A DNA stretch of 64,000 nt from Macrotis lagotis (lineage: Eukaryota > Chordata > Mammalia > Peramelemorphia > Peramelidae). The DNA lies in NCBI RefSeq assembly GCF_037893015.1, contig NC_133665.1, forward strand, positions 40,810,537 to 40,874,536, given 5' to 3'. Positions 36,560 through 46,970 of this stretch are shown here, in pieces. Within the stretch, counting starts at the first letter, position 1; every line of letters begins with the position of its first letter. The translations under genes and the position numbers were made by a program. The notes under the pieces were generated by a model that worked only from the letters and a program-made list of their open reading frames with translations, searched no databases and was not told the DNA's origin.

Positions 36560-36618
36560 TTAAGTACCCTCTCTTCTTTTAGTCTTCCATATTTTATTTT
36601 TCAGTGATTCCTTTCTTT
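36560..36618 (+). repeat. Direct repeat, right copy
   Basis: Right partner of 35331-35380; contains taagtaccctctcttctttt and tcagtgattcctttcttt. Confidence 0.85.
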
Positions 36619-36759
36619 CATAAATGAATTCATAAAGGAAGACAAGTTCCTTATCCTAGTCAAGAAGAATACATAGGCAAAAATAATACTAGACCTCAAG
36701 GAGTTCACAGTCTAATGAGAAAGACAAGCAAACAAATCTATCTATATGTATACAAACTT

Positions 36760-36808
<49 letters not shown>

Positions 36809-37703
36809 CAAAATATATACTATCTATCTATACAAACTTACTACATATCTATATCTATACAAAATATATACAATCTATCTATATACAAATTTATATATAT
36901 ATATATATCTATACATATTATCTACACAAAATATATACTATCTATCTATATCTATACAAACACATATATCTCTCTCTATGTATCTATACATATATCTATA
37001 CAAAATATATGCTATCTATCTATACAAACTTATATATCTATACAAGATATATACTATCTATATCTATACAAACTTACATATATACCTCTATATATCTATA
37101 CAAAATATATACTATCTATATCTATACAAACTTACATATATGTATATCTATACATATCTATCTATACAAAATATTTACAAGCTATCTATATCTATGCAAA
37201 TGTATATATATATCTATACATATCTATCTATACAAAATATATACTATCTATATCTAAACAAACTTACATATATCTCTATATATCTATACAAAATATATAC
37301 TATTTCTATACAAACTTATATATATCTATACAAACTTACATATATATCTATTCATATCCATCTATACAAAATATATACTATCTATCTATATACAAACTTA
37401 CATATATCTCTCTATATATCTTTGGGAAATATATACTATTTATCTATACAAACTTACTATATATCTATATCTATACAAAATATATACTATCTATTTATAT
37501 CTACAAACTTACATGTATGTCTCTATATATCTATACATACCTATCTATACAAAATATATACTATCTGTATCTATACAAACTTACATATATATCTATACAA
37601 AATATATACTATCTATATCTATACAAATTTACATGTCTATATATTATCTATACAAAACATATACTATCTGCATCTATACAAACTTACATATACATATAAA
37701 AAT

Positions 37704-37736
<33 letters not shown>

Positions 37737-37870
37737 ATATATATTTTGCATAAATTGGGGATAATCCCTGAGGGGAGAAATTAAGGGAGATTGAGAATTA
37801 CTTTGCAGAAGGCCGGATTTTAGCGATGATTTGAAGGAAGACAAAGAGGCTGAGGCAAGGAGAGATCATT
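36600..37870 (+). repeat. Dispersed-family copy split by a minisatellite
   Basis: Left part (to about 36740): gacctcaaggagttcacagt, ctaatgagaaagacaagcaa acaaatc. Right part (from about 37750): aaattggggataatccctga, ggccggattttagcgatgat, ttgaaggaagacaaagaggc. In other copies these two parts are joined directly through a short 'caaacaactat..acaaac..' stretch (compare 28465-28790), so the minisatellite lies inside the element. Confidence 0.7.
36745..37738. repeat. AT-rich minisatellite, about 1 kb
   Basis: Irregular units built from two alternating modules: ctatacaaaatatatactat and ctatacaaacttacatata, joined by (TCTA/TATC)n. The unit length varies from about 45 to 65 bp. It starts with (CT)n and (TA)n at 36765-36808 and ends with a (TAGA)n block at about 37704-37735. 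All three plus-strand frames are open for 180-317 codons because the units lack stops; the predicted Tyr/Ile/Leu-rich products are not genes. Confidence 0.9.
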
Positions 37871-38099
37871 GTTTTAAAAAAAATAGGTCTTCATTGAAAT
37901 GGAAAACAGACATTGAAGCTTTCTGCTTAAAAGAAAGTTTAGTGTTCAAAAAAACTGCATAGTATTTGTATCGAAAGTAAAAGTATTTTATTGCAGAATC
38001 AGAAGTCTGGCTGCTAAATTATTTTGGCACATACTGAAGTGAAGGTGGGAGGAGTGTCTCTCAGTTGAGAAAATCAAGAATGGAAAAGTAGTTCAGCTT

Positions 38100-39290
38100 A
38101 TTTTGGTCTTTAAGGCAAGCGACGACTCCCCGGAGCGGCGCTGGATCCCCGTAGTAATGCAAACACCGTGGGCTTCAAACATTAGCCACTTGGGATTTGC
38201 CAGCGACGCCTCGTCCCGGCGCGCGCCCCGCTGCTGGCGAGCGGCTCCGGAGTTGGTCTGCCCGGACCCAACGGGGCGAGGCGGCCGGCGCGGGCCCGGG
38301 AGGCCGCCCGCCCCGTCTCCCGCCGCCGGAGGGGGGGGGGCAGGGGAGCGGGCCAGTCCGGGCTCGGGGCCTGCTGGGACAGTGCCGGGGGGGGGGGGGG
38401 GGGGGGCGGCTATAACGGTCCCCGGGGCGGGCCGCGGAGGCCCACCCCCCCGCTGCGGCGGCCACTTCCTCTTCCAGGCGGGGCGCGGGGGGGCGGGGGT
38501 CCCGGAGCCGGGGGAGGCCGGGGCGGGAGGCGGGGCCGGGCAGCTCCCTGCGCCCCGCGCCCCGCGGCCCCGGATTGGCTGCGGCCCCGCGGGCCGGCTC
38601 TCGCCCGTCTTGTTGTTCTCCGGGCTCGGCAGCTGCCGGGAGGCGGGGCCGGGGCGGCCCCGGCAGCCAATGGGAGGGCCGCCCCCGAGCGGTTACAAAG
38701 GGGCCGGAGGAGGCCGCGGCGCGAGGCTGGGCTCGGTGCTTGCTCGGGGCGGGGGCGGCGAGACGCGGCCCCGGCCCCTGCGGCGGAGCGGGCGCGGGCC
38801 GGGACGCGGGACCATGGAGGCGGCGGCGGCCGTTGCCCCCCGCTACCGGATGCTTCTCCTCCTGGCGGCCGCGGGGCTGGTCCCAGGGGCGGCGGGTGAG
38901 CGGGGCGGGGGAGGGGCCGGGCGGAGGCGGGCGGGGGCGCCGGGGCCGCGGCCCCTCGCTCCAACATGGCGCGGGCCCCGGGGGGCGCCCTGGGGGTCGG
39001 GCGGCCCGGGGCTGGGCAGAGCCGGGCTCCTCGGGCCCCGCCGCCGCCCGCGCCAGACAGACCGCAGACGGGGCCGGCGGGGGGGGGGGGGCGGGGGGAG
39101 GGAGCCGGAGGAGGGGAGGGGGCGCGAGGAGAGGCCCGGGACCCCCCCCCCCCGCGGGCCGTCCCGCCCCCTCCCCAGCCGGGCGCCCCCTCCCCGGGGG
39201 CCGAGGGCCAGCGAGCTGTGCCGGGGAGCCCCTGCCCCCGGCGCCGGAAGGGGGGGCAGCGAATTCCACCACCGATGACTAACAACGATT
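38100..39290 (+). promoter_or_regulatory. TGFBR1: CpG island and TGFBR1 promoter
   Basis: An abrupt change from AT-rich DNA to very GC- and CpG-rich DNA, covering the TGFBR1 start codon. It holds many Sp1-type GGGCGG/GGGGCGG boxes, an inverted CCAAT (ATTGG at 38574-38578) and a forward CCAAT (38667-38671) about 145 bp upstream of the ATG. The sequence tataac at 38411 and gttacaaagg at 38691 are poor TATA candidates, so a TATA-less, dispersed-start promoter is likely, as in the human gene. The transcription start cannot be placed exactly. Two long G-runs (38331-38340 and 38387-38406) could form G-quadruplexes. A GC-rich shoulder continues to about 39560. Confidence 0.9.
38814..38895 (+). CDS. 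TGFBR1: TGFBR1 exon 1 (signal peptide of TGF-beta receptor type I)
   Basis: The first coding exon of the TGF-beta type I receptor (ALK5), a single-pass membrane Ser/Thr kinase that phosphorylates SMAD2/3 once the type II receptor activates it. The exon encodes MEAAAAVAPRYRMLLLLAAA then GLVPGAA, 27 codons plus one base. It is a cleavable signal peptide: short N-region with two Arg, hydrophobic core MLLLLAAAGLV, and small residues at the end. The ATG has a strong Kozak context (gggaccATGg). The donor is GTGAGC from 38896, leaving phase 1, the same phase as human exon 1. MEAA..AAPR.R..LLL and PGA are shared with the human signal peptide, and the neighbour COL15A1 agrees with human synteny. It is shorter than the human signal peptide, mainly because the alanine run is only three residues. 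Exon 2 (ligand-binding domain) is not in the window as far as I can see. Confidence 0.93.
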
Positions 39291-39572
39291 TTCTCCCCAG
39301 AAACTTGCCTGGGTGTTTGCTCGGCGCTTTGAAATGTTTGAATGGGAATGACTTTTTTTATTTTACACATTCATCAAACACGTGTTTGGGGGAGGTTTGT
39401 TTTCCCCCTTTTTGCTGCTGAATCCGATCTGTGGCGGGGAGAAGGGAGATGGGTTGCGGCGGCCCGGCGCGTCCTCCCGGGGAGCCCCGGCGCCGCGAAG
39501 ACCCCGGCTTTCTGGGACCTGAGCGAGAGACCGTGGCAGGAATTCAAACTTGGCCCTGCTGCTTCCCAGGCG

Positions 39573-39892
39573 CGCACACACAGACACACACACACACACA
39601 CACACATAAAGCCACTAGACCCAACAGCCCCAAACCTCCCAATTTTGGAGTGGGGAACACCTATAAAGACAGAAGTTGCGCATACACACACACACACCCC
39701 ACTCACACAGAGATAAAGCCACTATAGACCCATGTAACCCAAAATTTCCCAATTTTGGAGCTAGGAAACATGATAAAGAGGGAAGTTACACAAACACACA
39801 CACACACACAAAGATAAAGCCACTATAGACCCAACCAACTTAAAACCTCCCAAATTTGGAGCTAGGGAACACGCATTAAAGAGGGAAGTTGC
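39573..39892 (+). repeat. Tandem repeat, three units of about 107 bp, each starting with (CA)n
   Basis: Units at about 39573-39679, 39680-39788 and 39789-39892. Each has a CA array, then ataaagccactatagaccca, a cctcccaattttggagctag block, and ends taaagagggaagttgc. The first unit is the most diverged. It sits in TGFBR1 intron 1, 680 bp downstream of the exon 1 donor. Confidence 0.88.
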
Positions 39893-39929
39893 TGGTCTCT
39901 CCACGAGAAATGCATTTTTTGTTAACCCC

Positions 39930-40310
39930 CTCAGATGCAAAGAAAGGCAAAAATAATCCTCGTGGAGCTCCCATTCTAATGGAGAGAGACTAGGCAATTA
40001 CCCTGTCCTGACTCGGCTTCATCTCTGTAGGGATCCTGTGGTAGAATGTGGGATTTGAGATGGGTCTTGAGAGTTTAGCGGAAGGCACGAGTCAGAGGGG
40101 AGGAGGGAGAACATTCTAGGTGTGAGACTGTCAAAAAGTCTTGTTGAGCCGGAGGGAGCCTCACAGGAGAGGCACCGATAGGTGGGCTGGTAGAATAGGG
40201 AGAGGGGAGTAAGGTGGAAGAAGACTGCAAAGGTAAAAAGAAGCTAGGCTGTGAAGGAAGGTTTTTCAGATGCCATCCTGAACCATTTTATATTTGATTC
40301 TGGACCTGTG
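39930..40310 (+). repeat. Unassigned dispersed repeat family, fragment
   Basis: atcctcgtggagctcccatt, gggatttgagatgggtcttg, gagaacattctaggtgtgag, gagtaaggtggaagaagact, tttatatttgattctgg. Confidence 0.65.
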
Positions 40311-40334
40311 CCTTGGCAGAGATGCTTCCAAATC

Positions 40335-40460
40335 GTATACCCTGGGCAAAGGGGGGGGGTGTCTTTCTGTGCCTTAGTTTTCTTATCTGTTCAGTGAAGG
40401 GATTGGGCAATATTATCTCTAGGGTCCCTTTCAGTTATTGAGCTCTGATCCTATGAAATT
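40335..40460 (+). mobile_element. MIR/THER-like CORE-SINE 3' part
   Basis: cttagttttcttatctgttc, ctagggtccctttcagttat, gagctctgatcctatga. Confidence 0.65.
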
Positions 40461-41369
40461 ACTTATATGTGAAATTCTCTTTATTAACATCCTTTTAAGT
40501 TACCTTGACCCAACAGTGTTTGAGTGTTTACTTTGTGACTTTACTTCACACCTTTTGAAATCTCAGAGCACTTTCTTCTACTTCCTAGTATTCCTTTTAT
40601 GACTATCAGGGTATGTTTAGGAATTACAAATATATTTTAAGATTAGCCTGCAGAACTGATACTTTGTTTCTCTTGATATGGCTACCCCTTCTTTCCCTCC
40701 TCCAAAACTCACCATTCCTGTTGTCAGATTCTTGTGTGAATGTTTCCACAAACTTTCTATGGAGCATCTCTACAACAAAGTTCTATCTGAGGTCTTTTTG
40801 TTTTTTAAACTAACACAGGATTTGGATTGTCCATCTGTGAATCCTTGCTCTTAACCCATGGCCAGTACACTTCTCTTATGTGAATGATAGACTTCATGCT
40901 AGAATTCCTACTTTATGTTACCCAAGGAAGTAATAATGAGAAGACAAACTCCGCTAGAAAAATAATATATTCTAAAGATAAGTATAAATGACATGGATTA
41001 TCCATGCCATTTAACATGTATAATAATAAAAATGTTGATTTTACTGCCTTTTAAAAATTAACAATCTTGCATTGCATCTGGGCAGCAGATTTATTGAATA
41101 CCTTTTTGGTACAGATCATTCCATGGGCAGTCAAAATTTACAAATTATATGTGCTGGACTATGTGTAGAAACAGCATGAAGTTGTGGGAAGGGATTGGCC
41201 TTGGAACCAGATAATACCTGTTTTCACACTTTAGGCCTGTCATTTAACTGTTATAAAATGGAGATCACAATTACATTCCCTCCCTTACCATATTGTTTTG
41301 AGGAAAGAGACTTTAGTATTTTATAAATAACTTCTATCCCTCTTTTGGAGGTTAGGCACAAACTCAAAA

Positions 41370-41720
41370 ATCAATCATTTAACAAGTATTTATTAAACAC
41401 TTGTAATAGACAGGCATTTTGCTGGGAATATACCTACAAAGAATGAAACGATCCTTGCTCACAAGGAGTTTATAGTCTAATGGAAGAGACATTGTCTTTA
41501 TGTAGATGCTGTATAAATACAAAACCATATAAAGCAGTACAAGTTAGTTTAATAGATTTCACTAGCAATTGGAGGAAATGATGAAAGGTTTCATGCAAAA
41601 AAAAATTATCCTTGAGCTGTGTCTTAAAGTAAGAAAGGGGAAGTTGAAGTAAAAGAGTGACATTCCAGTTTCAATAAGGAAAATATATATCATGTATGCA
41701 AGGATGTTGTATGCATAGGA
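41370..41720 (+). repeat. Unassigned dispersed repeat family, fragment
   Basis: atttaacaagtatttattaa, ctcacaaggagtttatagtc, taatggaagagacattgtct, ccttgagctgtgtcttaaag. Confidence 0.65.
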
Positions 41721-42989
41721 TACTTAGAAATGAATTAATATTTTAATGACCTCTAATATACTTTGTGGGTATCTTAGCATTGTACAAAGCTGCTAAAAAG
41801 CAGTCTTATTTGACTATAAGCATAATCATATGCCATTGCTATATAGTTCATATAAATTACTTATGTGAAAATATGACCTGGTAAAACAATAATATGGGGT
41901 AGTTGTTTTTATAGCAACAGTATTATAAATGGAAAGCTTGTTACAAAAAGATGACCAAAATTTTGACTTTATAAATTTAAATTGCTCTCTCCAGAGAACT
42001 GAGTTTAGGGCTAGGACTGCTCAGAAATAGTATCATTTGAAATGTAGACATGGAACATCATCAGAACATTTACTTAGAACAATATAGCATACATTGTATT
42101 CAGGCGACAGAATTTTTGAGAATCTTGTCTATGAGGAGCATTGCATAGACCCTGGGAAGTTCAACACATTTGAAGTATACACTGGCTCAGCCAGAGAAGC
42201 TTTCAGGGAAGAGTGGCTAACTGTTGTACTCTAGAAGTTAATCAGTGGCATGAGTTGAGCTATATAGTTTCTTTCTTTTTCTTTTTTTAAATCTCCTTTG
42301 TTTATAGCTGGGAACTTGCCTAGTCTGACCAGAGTTGGATATAATCTGTCTCTTTAGAATAGATCAATGGAAAAGTGCTGAACTCAAGAGCAAGGGGACA
42401 GGGGCCTCCCCCAGGATCCAGATTTCCTTGCCTCCTTTCTTTCAGTAGTTGAATAACCAGAGGGACAGTGAATTTGATTTGCAGAAACTGAGTTAACATT
42501 GGTTTTTAATTATTTCAGAAATAGCTAATTGGAGCATTTCTCTTAAAAGCATAGAATTTAGAGCCAGAAAGGATCTTCACTTGAATGCATCACTTGATAC
42601 ATTTTTAGAATGAGGAGCAAATCAAACTAGACATTTATCAAGTACTTTTTACGTGCCAGACCCTGTGCTAGGTTCACAAATGCCAAAGCAAGATAGCCCT
42701 GCTCTTTAATTGCTTATATTGTCTTGAGGGCAGGTCAGGTGAAGACAGCAGAACATGTAATGATGGAGAAGAATGGGACTAAGCCTCTGGTGTCATTGTC
42801 ATGTGTGGATGCAAATCCAGCATCCTTGTCATTTGTAGATTCTAGAAGTTGCCCAATTGCTTCAGTATCTGGAACACTAAGAGGGCCTTCTCTCCAGGCT
42901 GATCAGAGGCAGATGTTGCGGCCGGCTTTTTACCAGCCACCCCCTGTTGCCTCTTTGTCTTGTACAGTATATATACAAATAAATACACA

Positions 42990-44930
42990 GTGACTGGGGG
43001 TGGGAACACTATGAGCACTGGAGCTGGGGCTGAGGAGTGGGGGACAGTATCTGGGCTGGGGAGACACGGGCAGGAGATGAGATGTGGATAACAGCAAGTA
43101 GACTGACTTGGCAGGCATGTAGAATGCATCTTGGAAGGGGGTTAATACGTAAGCAGCCTGGAAACAGGCTGGAGCTAGACTGTGAACTGCTTTAAATGCC
43201 AGAGTAGTTTTATTTCATCACAAAGGCATTGCTGAATCGCTGAAATTTCTTGAACAGAAAAGTAACATGGTTAAATTAACTGTGCTTTAGTGATATCATC
43301 TTAATACCTGTGTTTGAAGATAGACTGGAGAAGGGCCAGACAGAGTATGGTAGATTAGTTGGTTGGACTGTTGTGACAGTCCAGAGAGAGTGTGACTGTG
43401 GTATGAATAGATAGTAGTTGATAGTTAAGAAGATGGAATGTATAAGACTTTGCAATTGATTGAATATTGCTGGGGGAAAGTAAGACTGAAGAGTTGAGGA
43501 TGTTTCTTAGCTTTTAAACATGAGTGATTAGAAGTATAGTGGTACCCTTATCAGAAATGGGGAAGTTAGGAGAAGTCTGGGTTTAGGGATAAAGATAATG
43601 TGTTCGATTTTGTATTTTGTATTTGTTAAGTTGAGATACTTGTGGCACATCTAAGTTGAGATATCTTATAACAGGAGATGCAGGACTGGAATTTAGTAGA
43701 AAATTGGGAGGAGATATGTAGATTTGGGGGTCATCTGCATAGAGATAATGGTTGAATCTTTGGGAATTGATGAAGATTACCAAGAGAGTATGTAGTGAGA
43801 AGAGTAAAAGGCCCCAAACAGAGCCCTGGGATAGGTCAGTGTATAGGGGTCAAGACATGAGAGACAATCCTGCCATGAAGATAAAAATGGGTCAGAAAAG
43901 GGCATGAGTAGTGAGTCAGGAAAAACTCAGGGAATAGAGTGTTTCCAGAAGGATAGAGTGGTTTTTAGCCACAAGCTTCAGGTCTTTAGCAGGATAAGGA
44001 CTAAGAAAAGTCTGTTAGTTTTAGAAATAGATTATTGGTGACCTCTAACCAAAGAATGGTTGTGACAGAAGGTAGGTGACAAAAGAGAGGTAGGGAAATG
44101 GAAGAAATAAATATGGACAGCTTTTTCCTAGGATCCTAACATTGAAAAAGGAAGTAGAAAGTAAAGTCTTACAAAGGATTTTTTAAAGCTAAAAGAAGAT
44201 CTGGACATATTTGAAGCATGGAAGGAGCCAGTGGATAAGAAGTTCAAAATTAGAGATAGAGAAGAGACTATAGAAGGCTCAAAATTCTGGAGATGATAGA
44301 ATGGGAGAATAAATAGGGCATAAGTAGAAGAGTTGATGTTTACAAAGAAAGGGACCATCTACTCCCATGAGACAGGAACAAAAACTGGAAAGGATTGGGG
44401 ATTGTGTTAAGGAGATTGTGCAATGAGAGAGAACTTTGGTGGAATGGCTCCCCTCCCTTTTCCAGTGAAGTGTGTAGGAAGAAGGTCCTCTGCTGAACAG
44501 GGGGTAGGGATGTGGGGATGTAGATAGTTTGAAAAGAGAAGGTTTAGAACAGCCAATGTGGAAAGAGTGATAGAGATAGTCAAATCAAAGAAAAATGAAA
44601 AGGATTTGCTGTGTGGACCTAGTTAAAGAAAGAATATGAATTGTAATGATCTCAAGTCATGGGGTTTATGTGACTCATCCAGCTGTGATTAGCAGTACTT
44701 GATGGTGCAGGCAGATTGTGGGAATATTTCAGGACTTGAGTTTGGAAAAGGCTGAGTTTCCAAAGAACGATGGGCTGTAAAGGTGCAAGGGTAGAGTACA
44801 ATTAAATTGGTTAACTAAATAATTGAAACTTTTAAGCTCTCCAGAGATAGGATCTTGGGAGGGGGTGGTCCAGGGAGAGAGGAAGAGGACGTGTGGGGGG
44901 GAGGATTGAATTTCATATTAACTCTTTATT
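42990..44930 (+). repeat. Unassigned dispersed repeat family, longest copy
   Basis: A long copy of the family. Motifs in order: ataacagcaagtagactgac, ctagactgtgaactgcttta, gacagtccagagagagtgtg, actttgcaattgattgaata, aagactgaagagttgaggat, gataatgtgttcgattttgt, gtcatctgcatagagataat, aaacagagccctgggatagg, and a purine-rich 3' part to about 44930. A 5' part may begin at about 42610 (acatttatcaagtacttttt). No open frame of note on either strand. I cannot name the family. Confidence 0.55.
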
Positions 44931-45424
44931 ACCCGTATGTTCTTGAGCAGATCTCTTCGATGACTCTGGTTACAAGTTTCTTTGTGAAATAAGGGAGTTG
45001 GGCTTGATGATTTCTAAGATTCTTTTCCCCACTAAATCTGTGAAAAAGGGTTGTGATATAATCCTTCATGATTTGTTTATATAAAGTTTAAAGAGCAAAA
45101 ATTAAATATCTTTTCTCACTTGTACCTCAAAGTTGGTTTGTTTCATCTTAGGAACTGAAGACCTATATGGAGAATCCTATTTTAGGGTAGGGTTTAAAGT
45201 GTGGTTTAAAAAAACAAACACTGAACTTAACAGGATACTTCAGTCCAAGTCCTAGTGTAGCCACTGTCTAGTTGTTGAAATCTTAGTCAAATCTAGTTTT
45301 GTCAATCTGTAATATTTACTCATGCAACACAACACGTGAATACCTGTGTCCTGGGTGTTATAAAAACAAAACTTACTTTCAGTTGGGAGAAAACTAATGC
45401 AGGTAAAGACTATCAAGAACACCT

Positions 45425-45570
45425 GGCTTGATGTTGGAAAACCTCAATTTGAATTTTGGCTGTTGCCTTAGCAGATATGACCTTAGCAAATCGATCAGGA
45501 TCCTCATCTGCAAAATAATCTAGAAGTTGGATTAGATGTGTCTAAGGTCCCTCCCAGTTTTAATTTATGG
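45425..45570 (+). mobile_element. MIR/THER-like CORE-SINE
   Basis: aacctcaatttgaattttgg, gatcctcatctgcaaaataa, tctaaggtccctcccagttt. Confidence 0.65.
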
Positions 45571-45779
45571 TAAGTAAATATAAAAGAGGAAGCATCCCTA
45601 CATACTGGAGAGAAAGCTAGCATAGGAGTTAAGAAGATTTGGATCCTAATTGTTCCCTATAATAGGCTTTTTGACCCTGGGAAAATCACTTAAACTATCA
45701 GTGCCTTAGAAAACTCAAGATTTTATTATTCTTCACAGTTGCAACTCTCAAAGTTTCATCTTCTGGAATTCTCTTTGTT

Positions 45780-46005
45780 TTTCATTCAGTCATGCCATGT
45801 CTGATTCTGTGACCCCATTTGTAGCTATCTTGGTGAGGATACTGGAGTGGTTTGCCATTTCCTTTTCCAGCCCATTTTACAGATGACTTGAGACAAACAG
45901 GGTTAAATGTTTGACCTGGGTCACACAGCTATTAAATGTCTGATACCACATTTGAACTCAGGAAGCCTAGTCTGGTGTTCTATCTATTGCCTCGTATAGC
46001 TACCC
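45780..46005 (-). mobile_element. MAR1-like CORE-SINE, minus strand
   Basis: catgtctgattctgtgaccc, ggagtggtttgccatttcct, ggtcacacagctattaaatg, gttctatctattgcctcgt. Confidence 0.88.
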
Positions 46006-46187
46006 TACTTCAAAGAAATCCTCTTTGTCAATGGAATTACATATCTACTCTCAACCCCCCCAAGAAAGAGAAATTTAAAAAGCCTTGAAGGAAGGAGAAT
46101 GAGAAGGGAGACCATTGCAGACCTGGGAGACCGATACAGAAGAGGTAGTTAAGGGTTTGTTAGAGGATTTCCCTAAGGGTCATTCTT

Positions 46188-46338
46188 TTTTTGTTTGTTT
46201 GCAAGGCAGTGGGTTTAAGGACTTGCCCAAGGTCACAGAGCTAGGTAATTATTAAATCTGAGGTCCGATTTGAACTCAGGTCTTCCTGAATCCAGGGCTG
46301 GTGCTCTATCTACTCTGCCACCTGGCTGCCCCCCCCCC
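46188..46338 (-). mobile_element. tRNA-derived SINE (WSINE-like), minus strand
   Basis: gtttgcaaggcagtgggttt, gaggtccgatttgaactcag, gctctatctactctgccacc. Target-site duplication aagggtcattctt (46175-46187) / aaaggtaattctt (46339-46351). Confidence 0.92.
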
Positions 46339-46699
46339 AAAGGTAATTCTTATAGATCTGTTTGTAGTTAACTACTTGTCAAAAATTAAATTTACCTCCT
46401 GGGTCAGGAACTCTCCAGTTGGCTGGAATATCTTTTTGTTGTCCTTGGCATATACTTGGTTTCCTTAGTCTCTCTCTGCTTTTCCTTCCTTTAAAATCCA
46501 TCTTTTCTAGACTCTGGCTCTTTCTTAATGAATTTCCAGACTTAATCTAAGGGTTTAGCACAGTTCCTGTTATGTAGTAAATGCTTCACAATATCTCCTT
46601 CCTCCTCTTCCCCCCCAAAAAACTAATCTTAGTAAAATAGATTTGATCAGAAACTGCCCTGATAAAGAACTAGATTCCATTACTTTTGTAGTTCATAGA

Positions 46700-46970
46700 G
46701 GATCAAACCCAGACTCCTGAGTCAGGCAGGTAAGACCTCTAAAGCTTGACCTCACCCCACTGATACCATTCTAATTTCTTTTCTATAATAACCTTTCCAC
46801 AATTTAGTATACCCCACTTCAGCACTCAGCTTAAGTCTTCCCATTTTTTAGAGACACTGTCTCAAGCAGATTTTACCTATTTCTAAACTATTGTTTATAG
46901 CATTCTTTTATCCCATTTTGCAATATTGTATTAATGTGGCATATATGTGTGTATATATCTCATCTCCTAC
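46700..46970 (+). mobile_element. L2-like fragment
   Basis: taagacctctaaagcttgac, acttcagcactcagcttaag, tttatcccattttgcaatat; diverged L2 3' region. Confidence 0.4.

Larger units (their letters stand above)
19071..38100. other. Intergenic region between COL15A1 and TGFBR1
   Basis: No gene supported. The left half holds SINEs, L2, two RTE segments and MIRs; the right half holds L1 and SINE pieces, two direct duplications and the 36.7-37.7 kb minisatellite. Stretches in which I recognise nothing specific are about 20510-20900, 21030-21420, 25300-26150, 26590-27370, 27560-28450, 30340-31030, 31200-32200, 33330-34080 and 34630-35320; some of these carry weak MIR-like pieces. Confidence 0.6.

Noticed and set aside
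36715..37715. Overlapping open frames of 180, 317 and 245 codons on the plus strand
   Set aside because: They lie in the Tyr/Ile/Leu-coding minisatellite. All three frames are open because the repeat units lack stops; there is no homology, start context or splice support.
36745..37738. CRISPR-like array
   Set aside because: Units are irregular, AT-rich and without unique spacers, and the genome is a vertebrate one.
38411..38416. TATA-like tataac in the CpG island
   Set aside because: Poor match, about 400 bp from the ATG and next to a 20-G run; the promoter is better explained as TATA-less.
38157..38813. Upstream in-frame ATG that could extend the TGFBR1 N-terminus
   Set aside because: The ATG at 38157 is in frame without a stop, but it lies far upstream in the promoter, the sequence between is low-complexity Gly/Ala/Pro/Arg, and an extension would bury the signal peptide.
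38103..39421. Several long open frames on both strands of the CpG island
   Set aside because: Extreme GC content removes stop codons in all frames. Only the 82-nt TGFBR1 exon 1 within one of these frames has support.
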